A DNA stretch of 64,000 nucleotides from Haloterrigena alkaliphila (GTDB lineage Archaea > Halobacteriota > Halobacteria > Halobacteriales > Natrialbaceae): assembly GCF_017352155.2 (NCBI RefSeq), contig NZ_CP084319.1:1-64000 (forward strand), given 5' to 3'. The position numbers and the translations under genes are program-made. Position 1 is the stretch's first letter. Every line of letters starts with the position of its first letter. The notes below the pieces were generated by a model. It saw only the letters and a list, made by a program, of their open reading frames with translations. It had not been told where the DNA came from and did no database searches. Below are positions 31,760 through 40,468 of this stretch, piece after piece.

Positions 31760-31972
31760 GTGGCAAGTACGATTGTCGCGCCTCGGCTGGTCAACGAACG
31801 GGTCGGCGCTGTCGACGAGGTGCTCTCCGTCACTCTCGAGACGGACGAGGGCGTCGACTGGCACACGGAAATGATGACCGAAGAAGCACAGAGACAGCGG
31901 AAGAAGAGAAAAGCTGCCCGCAAAGAGGAGTACTTCGACGATACAACCGAGGAAGCCAGCGCTAACGATTGA
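31760..31972 (+). CDS. Possible small hypothetical protein (GTG start)
   Basis: A 70-aa frame starting with GTG. Its first half is hydrophobic/acidic (IVAPRLVNERVGAVDEVLSV), followed by a highly charged helix (AQRQRKKRKAARKEEYFDD). Third-position GC is high in the middle and the composition is acidic as in haloarchaea, but there is no ATG and no recognised family. An antisense frame covers the same bases. It may be real; evidence is thin. The gap 31973-32187 that follows shows nothing. Confidence 0.35.
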   Translation: MASTIVAPRLVNERVGAVDEVLSVTLETDEGVDWHTEMMTEEAQRQRKKRKAARKEEYFDDTTEEASAND

Positions 31973-32187
31973 CGAGAGCGGTGGAGTTGTAGAGTGATTC
32001 TCCCACCGCAATGACTGTCATTCGAGTCACCCCCGCGTTCGGAGTACGGTAACGGAGTGCTGTATATTCACATCGAAATAACTCGTGGGACGCTACCGCC
32101 TTCGTACCGGGCTCGCTCGATTCCGACGACTGATTCCATTGCGATCGATCGAACGACGTTCCGAACTGAGCGACCTGCGCTACCGGT

Positions 32188-32937
32188 TCAGATGTAGCCG
32201 GCGTCGACCTTCAGCGCCCGACCGGTCACGTACGATGCGTCTTCGCTAGCGAGGAAGGCGACGCAGGACGCGACCTCGTCAGGATCAGCCCACCGTCCGA
32301 GTGCCGTCTGCTGACGCATCATCTCTTGTTCCTCCTCGGAGTACCACTCGTCGGTCATCGCCGTCTCGATCAGCCCCGGGCAGACGGCGTTGATTCGAAC
32401 GTCGTACTGTGCGAGTTCGCCCGCGACGGATCGCGTGAAGTGGAGCACGGCTGCCTTCGTGAGTGCGTAGCTCGTGATCGGTGCTGGCTTCCAACCGGCC
32501 ATCGAGGACGTGTTGACGATGACTCCGCCATCGTCCTCCTCGAAGATTGGGAGCGCGGCGTGACAGCCGTTCCAGACGCCCTTGAGGTTCACGTCGATCA
32601 ATCGGTCCCTGTGTTCCCGGGTCGTTTCGCGGAAGGATCGTTCTTCGCCGATACCGGCGTTGTTGAACAGGATATCCAGCCCGTCGTGATCTTCGGCGAC
32701 GGCGATCAGACACTCCTCGAACCGATCGTAATCGCTGACGTCGAGCGGTCGGAATTCGGCCGTTCCGCCGACCGATTCCGCCTCCTCGATCCGTTCGGCG
32801 GTCGCTTCGCCGCCCTCCTCGTCTACGTCTGTGACGACGACGTCGACTCCTTCCTCAGCCAGTCGGTATGCCGTTGCGCGGCCGATCCCGGAGGCACCGC
32901 CAGTGATGACTGCAGTCTTGTCTCGTAGCCCTCGCAT
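32188..32937 (-). CDS. SDR-family oxidoreductase
   Basis: A 249-aa classical short-chain dehydrogenase: cofactor loop ITGGASGIGRAT, acidic NAD-selective residue at the end of strand 2 (VVTDVDEEGG), NNAG (LFNNAGIGE), catalytic Ser (VNTSSMAGW), YxxxK (YALTK) and PG segment (NAVCPGLIETAM). It would oxidise a secondary alcohol such as a 3- or 4-hydroxyacyl or cyclic alcohol. ATG 32937 gives the family N-terminus; a long upstream extension to 33117 is rejected. It is divergent from E1alpha (173-bp gap). It could partly cover the function lost in the broken SDR at 17464, though the two are only distantly similar. Confidence 0.88.
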   Translation of the reverse strand: MRGLRDKTAVITGGASGIGRATAYRLAEEGVDVVVTDVDEEGGEATAERIEEAESVGGTAEFRPLDVSDYDRFEECLIAVAEDHDGLDILFNNAGIGEERSFRETTREHRDRLIDVNLKGVWNGCHAALPIFEEDDGGVIVNTSSMAGWKPAPITSYALTKAAVLHFTRSVAGELAQYDVRINAVCPGLIETAMTDEWYSEEEQEMMRQQTALGRWADPDEVASCVAFLASEDASYVTGRALKVDAGYI

Positions 32938-33068
32938 GAATTTCGATAACGCGGTCGGTTCATAAGAAAGTATCCACGAACGCCGATCCGCTCCTGGTTC
33001 GTCCACCGAACGCCACTCTCGAGGAGTACCACCCGATAGTCGTGGCATTTTATTCCTGGGTTGGGGTA

Positions 33069-33076
33069 GTTTTATG
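33069..33076 (+). promoter_or_regulatory. TATA-like element of the E1alpha-E1beta operon
   Basis: GTTTTATG is about 35-42 nt before ATG 33111. Confidence 0.4.
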
Positions 33077-33110
33077 CCGAACACTGAGGGACTCATAGAC
33101 GTGGGACCGA

Positions 33111-34109
33111 ATGACACGAAACATTAGCGTCGACGACGAGACAGCGAGGCGCTTCCTCGAGGAGATGCTTCGCATCGACGTCTTCGAGGAGGAGACGAAG
33201 GACCGATTCGGCGAAGGTGAGATTCCGGGATTCGTTCACCTCAGCGGGGGACACGAGGGATCGCATGTCGGGATGGGCGCCGCAATGCGAGACGAAGACT
33301 GGTTGGCCGTCGGCGGTGCTCGACTTATCGGACAGTACATCGCGAAGGGGGTTCCGCTCCCGGAGATCATGGCGGAGCTCTACGGACGCGTCGACGGATC
33401 GAACAAGGGTCACGGTGGCCAGATGCACGTCTCGGACGTCGATCGGAAACTGTACGGGCACGCGGCGACCATCGGCTCCGGCCAGAACCCCGCCGTCGGA
33501 CTCGCGTTGGCTGAGGAGATGAAGGGGACCGACAACGTGGCCGTGACGACCATCGGCGACGGCGGGACGAGCCGCGGCTCGTTCCACACGGCGCTCGTCT
33601 TCGCCGCGTACTGGGACCTGCCGGTGGTCTTCGTGATCGAGAACAATCAGTGGGCGATATCGACGCCGTCCGAGTCGCTTCCGCCAGACAGCCTCTCGGA
33701 CTACGGGATCCCGCACAACATGCCGACCGAGAGCATCGACGGGAGCGACGTGGAAGAAGTGTACCGCGCGGTCTCCGACGCTATCGAACGCGCCCGCAAC
33801 GGCGAGGGTCCGTCGGTCATCGAGAGCCGCGTCGTTCGGCTGGTGCCCCACTTCGAGGGCGACAAGGAGACCTATCGCGATGAGGAGGAGTACGAACGGC
33901 TCAAAGAGGAGAAAGATCCGATCGAAAACTACCGCGAGCGGCTGATCGAGAACGACGTTGTCACCGAGGCCGAAATCGAAGATATGATCGCTAACATCGA
34001 AACGGAGGTTGAAGAGGCCGTCGAGTTCGCTCGCGAGAGTCCGGAACCGGAACCGGAAGCGGCCTACGAACATGTCTACCGAATGCCCCTCTACGGGCAG
34101 GGTGAGTGA
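33111..34109 (+). CDS. Thiamine-PP dehydrogenase E1 component, alpha subunit
   Basis: A 332-aa E1alpha of the pyruvate/branched-chain 2-oxoacid/acetoin dehydrogenase group. The thiamine-PP/Mg motif is GDGGTSRGSFHTALVFA ... ENNQWAIS (GDG-N), and HGGQMHVSD and SGGHEGSHVGMG are active-site/cofactor segments. It lies 2 nt before E1beta, so the heterotetramer subunits are co-translated. Short E1alpha proteins (about 330 aa) are common for acetoin and archaeal OADHs. The neighbouring E2 (36289), E3 (63796) and the butanediol-dehydrogenase-like gene at 62685 make acetoin a candidate substrate, but a branched 2-oxoacid is equally possible. Confidence 0.9.
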   Translation: MTRNISVDDETARRFLEEMLRIDVFEEETKDRFGEGEIPGFVHLSGGHEGSHVGMGAAMRDEDWLAVGGARLIGQYIAKGVPLPEIMAELYGRVDGSNKGHGGQMHVSDVDRKLYGHAATIGSGQNPAVGLALAEEMKGTDNVAVTTIGDGGTSRGSFHTALVFAAYWDLPVVFVIENNQWAISTPSESLPPDSLSDYGIPHNMPTESIDGSDVEEVYRAVSDAIERARNGEGPSVIESRVVRLVPHFEGDKETYRDEEEYERLKEEKDPIENYRERLIENDVVTEAEIEDMIANIETEVEEAVEFARESPEPEPEAAYEHVYRMPLYGQGE

Positions 34110-34111
34110 CG

Positions 34112-35077
34112 ATGGCGAGAGAAATCACGTACGTGGAGGCGATCGCGGAAGCGCTCGACGAGGAACTGTCGCGGGACGACGACGTCATTCTGTTTGGGGA
34201 GGACGTCGAGGAGTTCGGCGGCAACTTCGGTGAGACGGAGGGACTGTACGAGAAACACGGTCGCGATCGGGTGCGGAACACGCCGCTGTCCGAAATCGGG
34301 ATCGCTGGCATGGCGCTCGGTGCCGCCGTCGGGGGCGTCCGTCCCGTTGCGGAGTTGCAGTTCGCGGATTTCGCGGCAACGGCCGGCGACGAGGTCTTCA
34401 ATCAGATCCCGAAACAGCCCTACGTCAGTGGCGGTCAGATTGAGGCACCGCTCACCATTTTCGCCCCGTCCGGCGCCGGGATCGGAGCGGGCGCACAGCA
34501 CTCCCAGTCCGTCCACTCTTGGCTCGGAAACGTTCCGGGGTGGGTCGTCGTCACCGCAACGACGCCGTACGATGCGAAGGGGCTATTCAAGAGCGCCATC
34601 AGGGATGATAACCCCGTTTTCTTCCTCCCGCACAAAATGCTGAGCGAGACGAAAGGCGAGGTTCCTGACGAGGAGTACACGCTCCCGCTCGGGGAAGCCG
34701 CGGTTGAGGAGGAAGGCGAGGACGTCACCGTCGTGGCGACCCAGCTCATGTTCCACCGCGCGAAGGAAGCCGCCGCCGAGGTTGATGCCGACGTCGAAAT
34801 TGTCAACCCACGCACGTTCGCGCCGCTCGACACCGAGACGATCGCCGAGAGCGTCCGGAAGACCGGGCGGCTGGTGGTCGTCGACGAGACCGTCGAACGA
34901 TACGGAACGCAGGGACATATCGCGAACGAGATCGTTGAGAACGACTTCTTCAGTCTCGACGCGCCACCGAAGACCATCGGCGTGAAGGACGTCCCGATCC
35001 CCCTCAGTCCGCCCCTCGAACAGGAGGTCCTCCCCTCTGCCGATCGAATCGCGGACGGAATCGAGTCGCTCTTCTAA
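34112..35077 (+). CDS. Thiamine-PP dehydrogenase E1 component, beta subunit
   Basis: A 321-aa E1beta. N-terminal REITYVEAIAEALDEELSRDD is followed by the TPP-binding FGEDVEEFGGNFGETEGL, the RVRNTPLSEIGIAGMALGAA stretch, and the transketolase C-terminal domain with VVVDETVERYGTQGHIANEI. ATG 34112 is preferred to GTG 34106. With E1alpha it decarboxylates a 2-oxoacid (or cleaves acetoin) and passes the acyl group to lipoyl-E2. The convergent F420-type gene separates this pair from E2. Confidence 0.92.
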   Translation: MAREITYVEAIAEALDEELSRDDDVILFGEDVEEFGGNFGETEGLYEKHGRDRVRNTPLSEIGIAGMALGAAVGGVRPVAELQFADFAATAGDEVFNQIPKQPYVSGGQIEAPLTIFAPSGAGIGAGAQHSQSVHSWLGNVPGWVVVTATTPYDAKGLFKSAIRDDNPVFFLPHKMLSETKGEVPDEEYTLPLGEAAVEEEGEDVTVVATQLMFHRAKEAAAEVDADVEIVNPRTFAPLDTETIAESVRKTGRLVVVDETVERYGTQGHIANEIVENDFFSLDAPPKTIGVKDVPIPLSPPLEQEVLPSADRIADGIESLF

Positions 35078-35134
35078 CGGCGTTCGGCGAGGATCGCACC
35101 GCGCGATCCCCGCGGTCGGTTCGGCGGCTTGCGA

Positions 35135-36121
35135 TCACTCGTCGAGCACACGCTCGGCGAACGTGCGGGCGTGACCCGGCACGTCCCGAGTCGGAAAGCC
35201 GTGATACACGGCATCGACGCCGCGATCCGCGAGCGACGCGATCCGGTCACGACAGCGCTCGGGCGGACCGGCGATCGCGAAGCGGTCGCCCAGGTACCGC
35301 TTGAGATCGTCCGAGAGCGACCGGGCGGGAGCCGCGTCCGACTGGCCGTGCTCGGCCATGTCGTGTCTGTCGACCAGTCGCTCGAGTTCCAGACGCAGAT
35401 CCGGCGGTGCGTCGTCGGTAGAGACGCTGAAGTTGTGATACGCGATGGGCTCCAAGATGTCGAGCAGTTCGTCGACGGCCTCGGCGGTCGTCTCGGCGAC
35501 GCACGTCGGGGCGAGCGCGGTGACCGTCACATCGTCGATCGAGCGGCCGGCATCGGCACAGCCCGCGGCGATCCGTTCGAAGGCGGCGTCAACCGCCTCG
35601 GGGTCGGTCCCGCCGCCGAAGATGACGCCGTCGCCCACTTCGCCGGCCATCCGTAGCGTCTTCGGACCTTCGGCCGCGACGTGGACTGCCGTCGGTGGCT
35701 CACCGGCCTCGAGGGCGAACGGTTCGCCATCGAATTCGACCATTTCGCCGTCGAACAGCGCGCGAATGTCCGTTACGGAATCGGCCAGTTCCGTGACGCC
35801 AGCGGGCGTCTTTCCGATAGAGTAGACGGCGCTGTCGCCGGCGCCGATGGCGAGCGTCGTTCGCCCGTCCGAAATTTCGTTGACCGACGCGATTGCGTTC
35901 GCCGTCACGGTCGGATGACGAGTGATGGGGTTGGTCACGCCGGTCGAAAGTTCGATCCGGTCGGTCGCCTCTGCGCACTGCGCCAGCGTCACATACGGAT
36001 CCGTGTATAGCCGGTGGGAATCGGTGATCCAGAGCTTCTCGTACGGACTGTCGTCGACGTACTTCACGAACGATACGGCAGCGGAGACGCTTTCGGGGAA
36101 TAATCCCACACCGTGATTCAT
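35135..36121 (-). CDS. F420-type LLM oxidoreductase (paralogue of 37788)
   Basis: A 328-aa luciferase-like protein of the Mer/F420 group: YEKLWITDSHRLYTDPYVTL, STGVTNPITRHPTVTANAIAS, LAIGAGDSAVYSIGKTPA and VHVAAEGPKTLRMAGEVGDGVIFGG are the cofactor-binding barrel strands. It aligns with 37788 throughout (shared GDSAVYS, EGPKTLR, AYHNFS), the two flanking E2 on the opposite strand. ATG 36121 is chosen; the extension beyond it is non-coding. The role is unknown; oxidation of a hydroxyl or aldehyde in the same pathway is possible. Confidence 0.85.
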   Translation of the reverse strand: MNHGVGLFPESVSAAVSFVKYVDDSPYEKLWITDSHRLYTDPYVTLAQCAEATDRIELSTGVTNPITRHPTVTANAIASVNEISDGRTTLAIGAGDSAVYSIGKTPAGVTELADSVTDIRALFDGEMVEFDGEPFALEAGEPPTAVHVAAEGPKTLRMAGEVGDGVIFGGGTDPEAVDAAFERIAAGCADAGRSIDDVTVTALAPTCVAETTAEAVDELLDILEPIAYHNFSVSTDDAPPDLRLELERLVDRHDMAEHGQSDAAPARSLSDDLKRYLGDRFAIAGPPERCRDRIASLADRGVDAVYHGFPTRDVPGHARTFAERVLDE

Positions 36122-36255
36122 GCTACCCTGTAGCACCGAATGGCATAAAACGGCTGGGGCGAACGGTCGGTCCCTCGACCGCGTTCTCGAACGCGGAGGC
36201 ATTGGGCGACTCTGTCGTACGGACCCGCACCAGCGGTAGAATCGGGTTGGTGAGA

Positions 36256-36264
36256 TTTTAAATA
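36256..36264 (+). promoter_or_regulatory. TATA box of the E2 gene
   Basis: TTTTAAATA lies 25-33 nt before ATG 36289. The spacing favours that ATG (leaderless) over the in-frame ATG at 36277. Confidence 0.55.
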
Positions 36265-36288
36265 GATGGGTGAACCATGGTAGCAAAC

Positions 36289-37749
36289 ATGGTAGAGGTA
36301 GTGCGAATTCCGAAGCTCGGGCTCAGTGACTACGGCGACCTCGTCTCCTGGGAGGTTGAGACGGACGAGCGCGTCGACGCAGGCGACGTCGTCGCCGTCC
36401 TCGAGTCGGACAAAGCCAGCGCCGAGATCGAAGCGCCAACGGACGGCGTCCTGCTCGAGCAGTACGTCGAGGAGGGAGAAGAGATCGCTATCGAGGTGGG
36501 GAAACCCCTCGCGGTGATCGGTGAGGAGGGCGAGTCAGTTCCCTCGCTCTCGGAACTCGAGGACGACAGCGATACCAAAACGGGGTCCGAGAGCGGTGAC
36601 GAATCGGCGAGCGCGGCAGACTCAGAATCCGCCGACGGTGCGACGGCCGATGGGGGTGCGGCGACCGTCGACGTCAAAGCGACGCCGCGCGCGAAGCGCC
36701 GCGCCAACAAAGAGGAGATCGAACTCGCGGGCATCGAGGGGACCGGACCCCAGGGTGCGATCACTGAGGACGATATCGAAGACCACCTCGAACGAAGCGA
36801 GGGCGAATCGACGACGGATGGCGCGGACGAGGGGACTGACGGCGATGAGTCCGATACCGATGCTGCATCCGCGACGGACGTCAAGGCGACGCCGCGCGCG
36901 AAGCGCCGCGCCGAGCAGGACGGTGTCGACCTGACGCGAGTCGAGGGGACGGGACCGCAGGGAGCGATCACCGAAGATGACGTTACGGAGTTCGCGAGCA
37001 GTGACGGAAGCGATACCGCCGGACCGCCGACGACCGCGAGCGACGAGACGACCGCCGACGGACTCACCGTCACGGAGTCGCGCGAACTCACCGGCGCTCG
37101 AAAGACGATCGCACAGCGTCTGAGCGAGAGCGCTCGAGAGAAGCCCCACGTCATGGGAACCCGCGACATCGGGATCGAACGCCTCGAAGAGGTCAGGGAT
37201 CGACTCGAGGAGAAGGGCGTCGATGTCTCCCTGAACGATCTGATTCTCCACTTCGTCGGTCGGACGCTCGAGGATCTCCCCGAGTTCAACGCCCACTTCG
37301 AAGACGGCGAACATCGTCTCATCGACGAGGTCAACGTGGGATACGCAGTCGACAGCGAGAGGGGACTCATGGTGCCGGTGATCGACGACGTTCCGGGCCG
37401 CGACCTCGAAGAACTGGCCGACGAACGACGGCGACTCGTCGAGTCGGTTCTGGAGAACGAACACTCGTCGTCGGACCTGCAGGGTGGCACCTTCACCGTC
37501 ACCAACGTCGGCGTCTTCGACATGGACGTCTCCTACTCGATCATCAACCCGCCTGAGGTCGCGATCCTCGCGCTCGGCCGTCGCAAGCCGATCCCCGTCG
37601 AGCGTGACGGCGAGGTCGCGTTCGAGCGCGCGATCACGTTCAGCCTCACGATCGATCATCGCGTCCTTGACGGCGCGGACTCCGGCGCGTTTCTCGAACG
37701 TCTCGCCGAGTATCTCGAGTATCCCGGTCGCGCGTTCGACGCCGTGTGA
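36289..37749 (+). CDS. Dihydrolipoamide acyltransferase E2 with two peripheral-subunit-binding domains
   Basis: 486 aa. The lipoyl domain is at residues 1-80 with the lipoylated lysine in LESDKASAE (Lys42). After an acidic linker come two E1/E3-binding (PSBD) domains at about 130-168 and 198-236, both with VKATPRAKRRA and EGTGPQGAITEDD. The catalytic acyltransferase domain starts near 260 (RELTGARKTIAQRLSE) and has the active-site DHRVLDGAD near the end. The PSBD copies are almost identical at DNA level over 35 nt and spaced 207 nt apart, so the duplication is recent. One PSBD is the rule. E2 transfers the acyl group from E1 to CoA. Confidence 0.93.
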   Translation: MVEVVRIPKLGLSDYGDLVSWEVETDERVDAGDVVAVLESDKASAEIEAPTDGVLLEQYVEEGEEIAIEVGKPLAVIGEEGESVPSLSELEDDSDTKTGSESGDESASAADSESADGATADGGAATVDVKATPRAKRRANKEEIELAGIEGTGPQGAITEDDIEDHLERSEGESTTDGADEGTDGDESDTDAASATDVKATPRAKRRAEQDGVDLTRVEGTGPQGAITEDDVTEFASSDGSDTAGPPTTASDETTADGLTVTESRELTGARKTIAQRLSESAREKPHVMGTRDIGIERLEEVRDRLEEKGVDVSLNDLILHFVGRTLEDLPEFNAHFEDGEHRLIDEVNVGYAVDSERGLMVPVIDDVPGRDLEELADERRRLVESVLENEHSSSDLQGGTFTVTNVGVFDMDVSYSIINPPEVAILALGRRKPIPVERDGEVAFERAITFSLTIDHRVLDGADSGAFLERLAEYLEYPGRAFDAV

Positions 37750-37787
37750 TGATCGCGGAACACAGCTGCAGTTAGTAGGACGCTCCC

Positions 37788-38789
37788 TCAGGGAGCGAGG
37801 GCCGTGTCCGCGAGGACGCGGTCGTGAAACCGCTCTGTCTCCGTCCGCCGGTCGGGCGGAAACAGGCACATGACGTGATCGACGCCGAGTTCCTCGAGCG
37901 CCCACAGACGCTCTCGACACGCCGGGGGCGGTCCCGCGACCGCGAAGCGATCGCCGAGGTATTCCCAAACTTCGTCGTTAATCTCGTCCAGTGCGTCGGC
38001 TTCCTCGTCGCCGTGCTCCTGCATGTCATGGGCGTCGACGAGCGCCCGGAGGTCCGCCTGCACGTCGTTCGGCGCTTCCTCGACGGAGAAGCTGAAGTTG
38101 TGGTAGGCGATCGGTTCGATGACCGGCTTCAGCTTCTCGACCGCGTCGGCCCGGCTCTCGGCCACGCAGGTCGGCGTGAGCGTCACGATATCGAGCTCGT
38201 CGAGCGACCGTCCGGCGTGCTCGGCTCCTCGGCGGACGTTCGCCAGTCCCAGCTCCGCGACTGTCTCGGGGTTCGGACCACCTCCGAAGATGACGCCGTC
38301 GGCGACCTCACCGGCCGCTCGCAGCGTCTTCGGCCCTTCGGCGGCCACGTAGACGTCGACGTCGCGCTGTCGTGACTCGAGCTGGAACGGCTCTCCGCCG
38401 AGCGTGACCTCTTCCCCGCGAAGCAGACGCCGCATTTTCTCGGCGCTCTCTGCTAGCTCGTCGACGGAAGCCGGTCGTTTGCCGACCGAGTAGACTGCAC
38501 TGTCGCCGGCTCCGACACCGAGTACTGCTCGGCCCTCGGAGAATTGGTCGAGGGAGGCAACGGCGTTAGCCGTCACCGACGGGTGTCGACTCTTCGGATT
38601 CGTAATGCCGGGCGCGAGCGTAAGCTCATCGGTGACCGTCGCACACGCCGTGAGCGTGACGTACAGATCGGTGTAGAGTTGCTGGGAGTCGATGGCCCAG
38701 AGGGCGTTCCAGCCCCACCGCTCTAGGGACCGGGCGTACTCGGTCGCGTCGTCGATCGAATCGGTGGCGACGAACCCGCCGAACTTCAT
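37788..38789 (-). CDS. F420-type LLM oxidoreductase, last gene of the hyuA-hyuB operon
   Basis: A 333-aa luciferase-like barrel: WNALWAIDSQQLYTDLYVTLTAC, LAPGITNPKSRHPSVTANAVAS, LGVGAGDSAVYSVGKRPA, VYVAAEGPKTLRAAGEVADGVIFGG. It is a paralogue of 35135. Its ATG overlaps the stop of the HyuB gene by 4 nt (ATGA), so it is co-translated with the Hyu subunits and probably works on the same metabolite. Coupling of an F420 oxidoreductase to a hydantoinase/carboxylase-type pair is unusual. Oxidising the Hyu substrate or product is the simplest guess. Confidence 0.85.
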   Translation of the reverse strand: MKFGGFVATDSIDDATEYARSLERWGWNALWAIDSQQLYTDLYVTLTACATVTDELTLAPGITNPKSRHPSVTANAVASLDQFSEGRAVLGVGAGDSAVYSVGKRPASVDELAESAEKMRRLLRGEEVTLGGEPFQLESRQRDVDVYVAAEGPKTLRAAGEVADGVIFGGGPNPETVAELGLANVRRGAEHAGRSLDELDIVTLTPTCVAESRADAVEKLKPVIEPIAYHNFSFSVEEAPNDVQADLRALVDAHDMQEHGDEEADALDEINDEVWEYLGDRFAVAGPPPACRERLWALEELGVDHVMCLFPPDRRTETERFHDRVLADTALAP

Positions 38790-40468
38790 GAGTCGTCGGC
38801 CGGATCATAGCCGTAGACCTCGCGGGCGCGTTCTTCCGTGATCAGGCCCTTCTCGACGTCCGCAGCGACGCGATCGGGGTCACGGTCCTCCGGATCGCCG
38901 AACCCGCCGGGTGTCGCGGAGACGAGCGTGAGCGTCTCGCCGGGCTCGAGCGTTCCGGGACCGTTCGGTGGAACCTCCTTGTTCTCGTCCGAGGAGTTCG
39001 TCGTCGCCCGTTTCCCCGACCGGCCCCCGCGGAAGCCCGAGGGGTCGCGGTCGGTACGACCGGACGTGAGCGCGAAGTAGACGGGGTGATCAGTCGGGTT
39101 GTGGTACGACGTCCGCATCGCCGGTCCGGAGCGGTGTTCGCCGGCGCCCTCCGTGTCGGGGACCAGTGCGGTCTCCTCCCAGCGGATGGGACTGTACCGC
39201 TCGAATATTTCGATCGGGGTGTTCTGTCCGTTGTACGGGAAGTAGACGCCCGGAATGCCGTCCTTGGTGGCGCTGGGGGGCATCCCCCCGGCCGTCCCGC
39301 CGACGGCGATGAACTCCTCGCCGTTCTCGTCGGCACCCGAGAAGGGTGCGAGCTGGATCCCCGCCATCTCCGAGAGCGCCGATTCGGGGACGACCTGTCC
39401 CAGCGCCCGGATGAGCGCGTCCTCCGCCCGCGAGTAGGTAAGGTGACGTCCCATTGTCGCCTTCGGTCGATCGCAGTTGAGGATCGATCCCTCGGGCGCA
39501 GTCACCTCGATCGGTCGGAAGAATCCCTCGGCGTTGGGCAGGTCCGGAACGAGCATGCACTTCACGATGTATTCGGTAATCGTGACGATGTTTCCAAACG
39601 GACAGTTGATCCCGCCGTCGACCTGCGCCGACGTCCCGTCGAAGTCGACCTCGAGTGCGTCGCCGTCGATCGTCGCGGCAACCCGTATCTCGAGGTCGTG
39701 GTCGGCGATGGTGAACTCGATCGAGTCCTCGTAGGTGCCGTCCGGGAGGTCGGCGAGTCGCTCGCGGAGCGCACGCTCGGTGCGATCGACGATCTCGTCG
39801 GCGACGCGGTCGAACGTGTCCGCGCCTCGTTCGTCGACGATTTCGCGAACGCGTTCCTCGCCGACCGTGTTCCCCGACCGCAGCGCCTCGAGGTCGCCCA
39901 TCGCCTGATGCGGGATCCGGACGTTGCTCCGGATGACGTCGTCGATCGCGTCGTTTCGCTCGCCGGCCTCGTAGAGCTTCGTTGGCGGAATCAGAATTCC
40001 CTCCTCGTAGACTTGCTCCGCGTCGGTCGACCAGCCGCCGCGGTTCCCGCCTACGTCATCGGTGTGACCGAGGCTCCCTACGATCGCGACGAGGTCGTCG
40101 TCGTGGAAGACGGGGTTCAGCACGACCACGTCCGAGAGGTGGCCGCCGCCGATCCAGGGATCGTTCGTGATTATCGTGTCACCTGGTTCCAGCGTCTCCG
40201 GCGGGAAGTGATCCTCGAGGATTAACCTCGTCGTCCGAGAGAGTGCCCCCGAGAGAACGGGGACGGACTGGTCGGAGAGTCCGATCGCGTCGCCGTCGGC
40301 GGTCATCACCGCCGTTGAGGCGTCTGCCGCCTCCCTGATGGAGAAGGAGTACGCCAGCCGTTCGGTCGCGTCGTACATCTCGTCGGCGGTCGCCTGGAGT
40401 CGGTTCCACAGGACCTGTGTCTCCAACCCCGCCGAATCGGTCGTCTCGGTGTTATCTGTCTCGGTCAT
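38786..40468 (-). CDS. HyuB-family protein (hydantoinase B / acetone carboxylase alpha-like), set 1
   Basis: A 560-aa member of the hydantoinase B/oxoprolinase C-terminal family. Recognisable are TIITNDPWIGGGHLSDVVVLNPVF, GHTDDVGGNRGGWS, IPPTKLYEAGERND and INCPFGNIVTITEYIVKCML, then GETLTLVSATPGGFGDPEDRD near the end. The metal-coordinating Asp/His of this family lie in the NDPW and HTDD segments. It starts within the stop of HyuA (ATGA) and ends overlapping the LLM gene. With HyuA it forms an ATP-dependent enzyme that opens a cyclic amide or carboxylates a ketone. No small zinc subunit accompanies this set, unlike set 2. Confidence 0.88.
   Translation of the reverse strand: MTETDNTETTDSAGLETQVLWNRLQATADEMYDATERLAYSFSIREAADASTAVMTADGDAIGLSDQSVPVLSGALSRTTRLILEDHFPPETLEPGDTIITNDPWIGGGHLSDVVVLNPVFHDDDLVAIVGSLGHTDDVGGNRGGWSTDAEQVYEEGILIPPTKLYEAGERNDAIDDVIRSNVRIPHQAMGDLEALRSGNTVGEERVREIVDERGADTFDRVADEIVDRTERALRERLADLPDGTYEDSIEFTIADHDLEIRVAATIDGDALEVDFDGTSAQVDGGINCPFGNIVTITEYIVKCMLVPDLPNAEGFFRPIEVTAPEGSILNCDRPKATMGRHLTYSRAEDALIRALGQVVPESALSEMAGIQLAPFSGADENGEEFIAVGGTAGGMPPSATKDGIPGVYFPYNGQNTPIEIFERYSPIRWEETALVPDTEGAGEHRSGPAMRTSYHNPTDHPVYFALTSGRTDRDPSGFRGGRSGKRATTNSSDENKEVPPNGPGTLEPGETLTLVSATPGGFGDPEDRDPDRVAADVEKGLITEERAREVYGYDPADDS

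Noticed and set aside
36622-37968. 448-codon minus-strand frame opposite E2
   Set aside because: Shadow of the E2 gene; low-complexity Arg-rich translation and it runs across the E2 stop into the LLM gene.
39086-40225. 379-codon plus-strand frame opposite HyuB set 1
   Set aside because: Antisense shadow without a recognisable domain.
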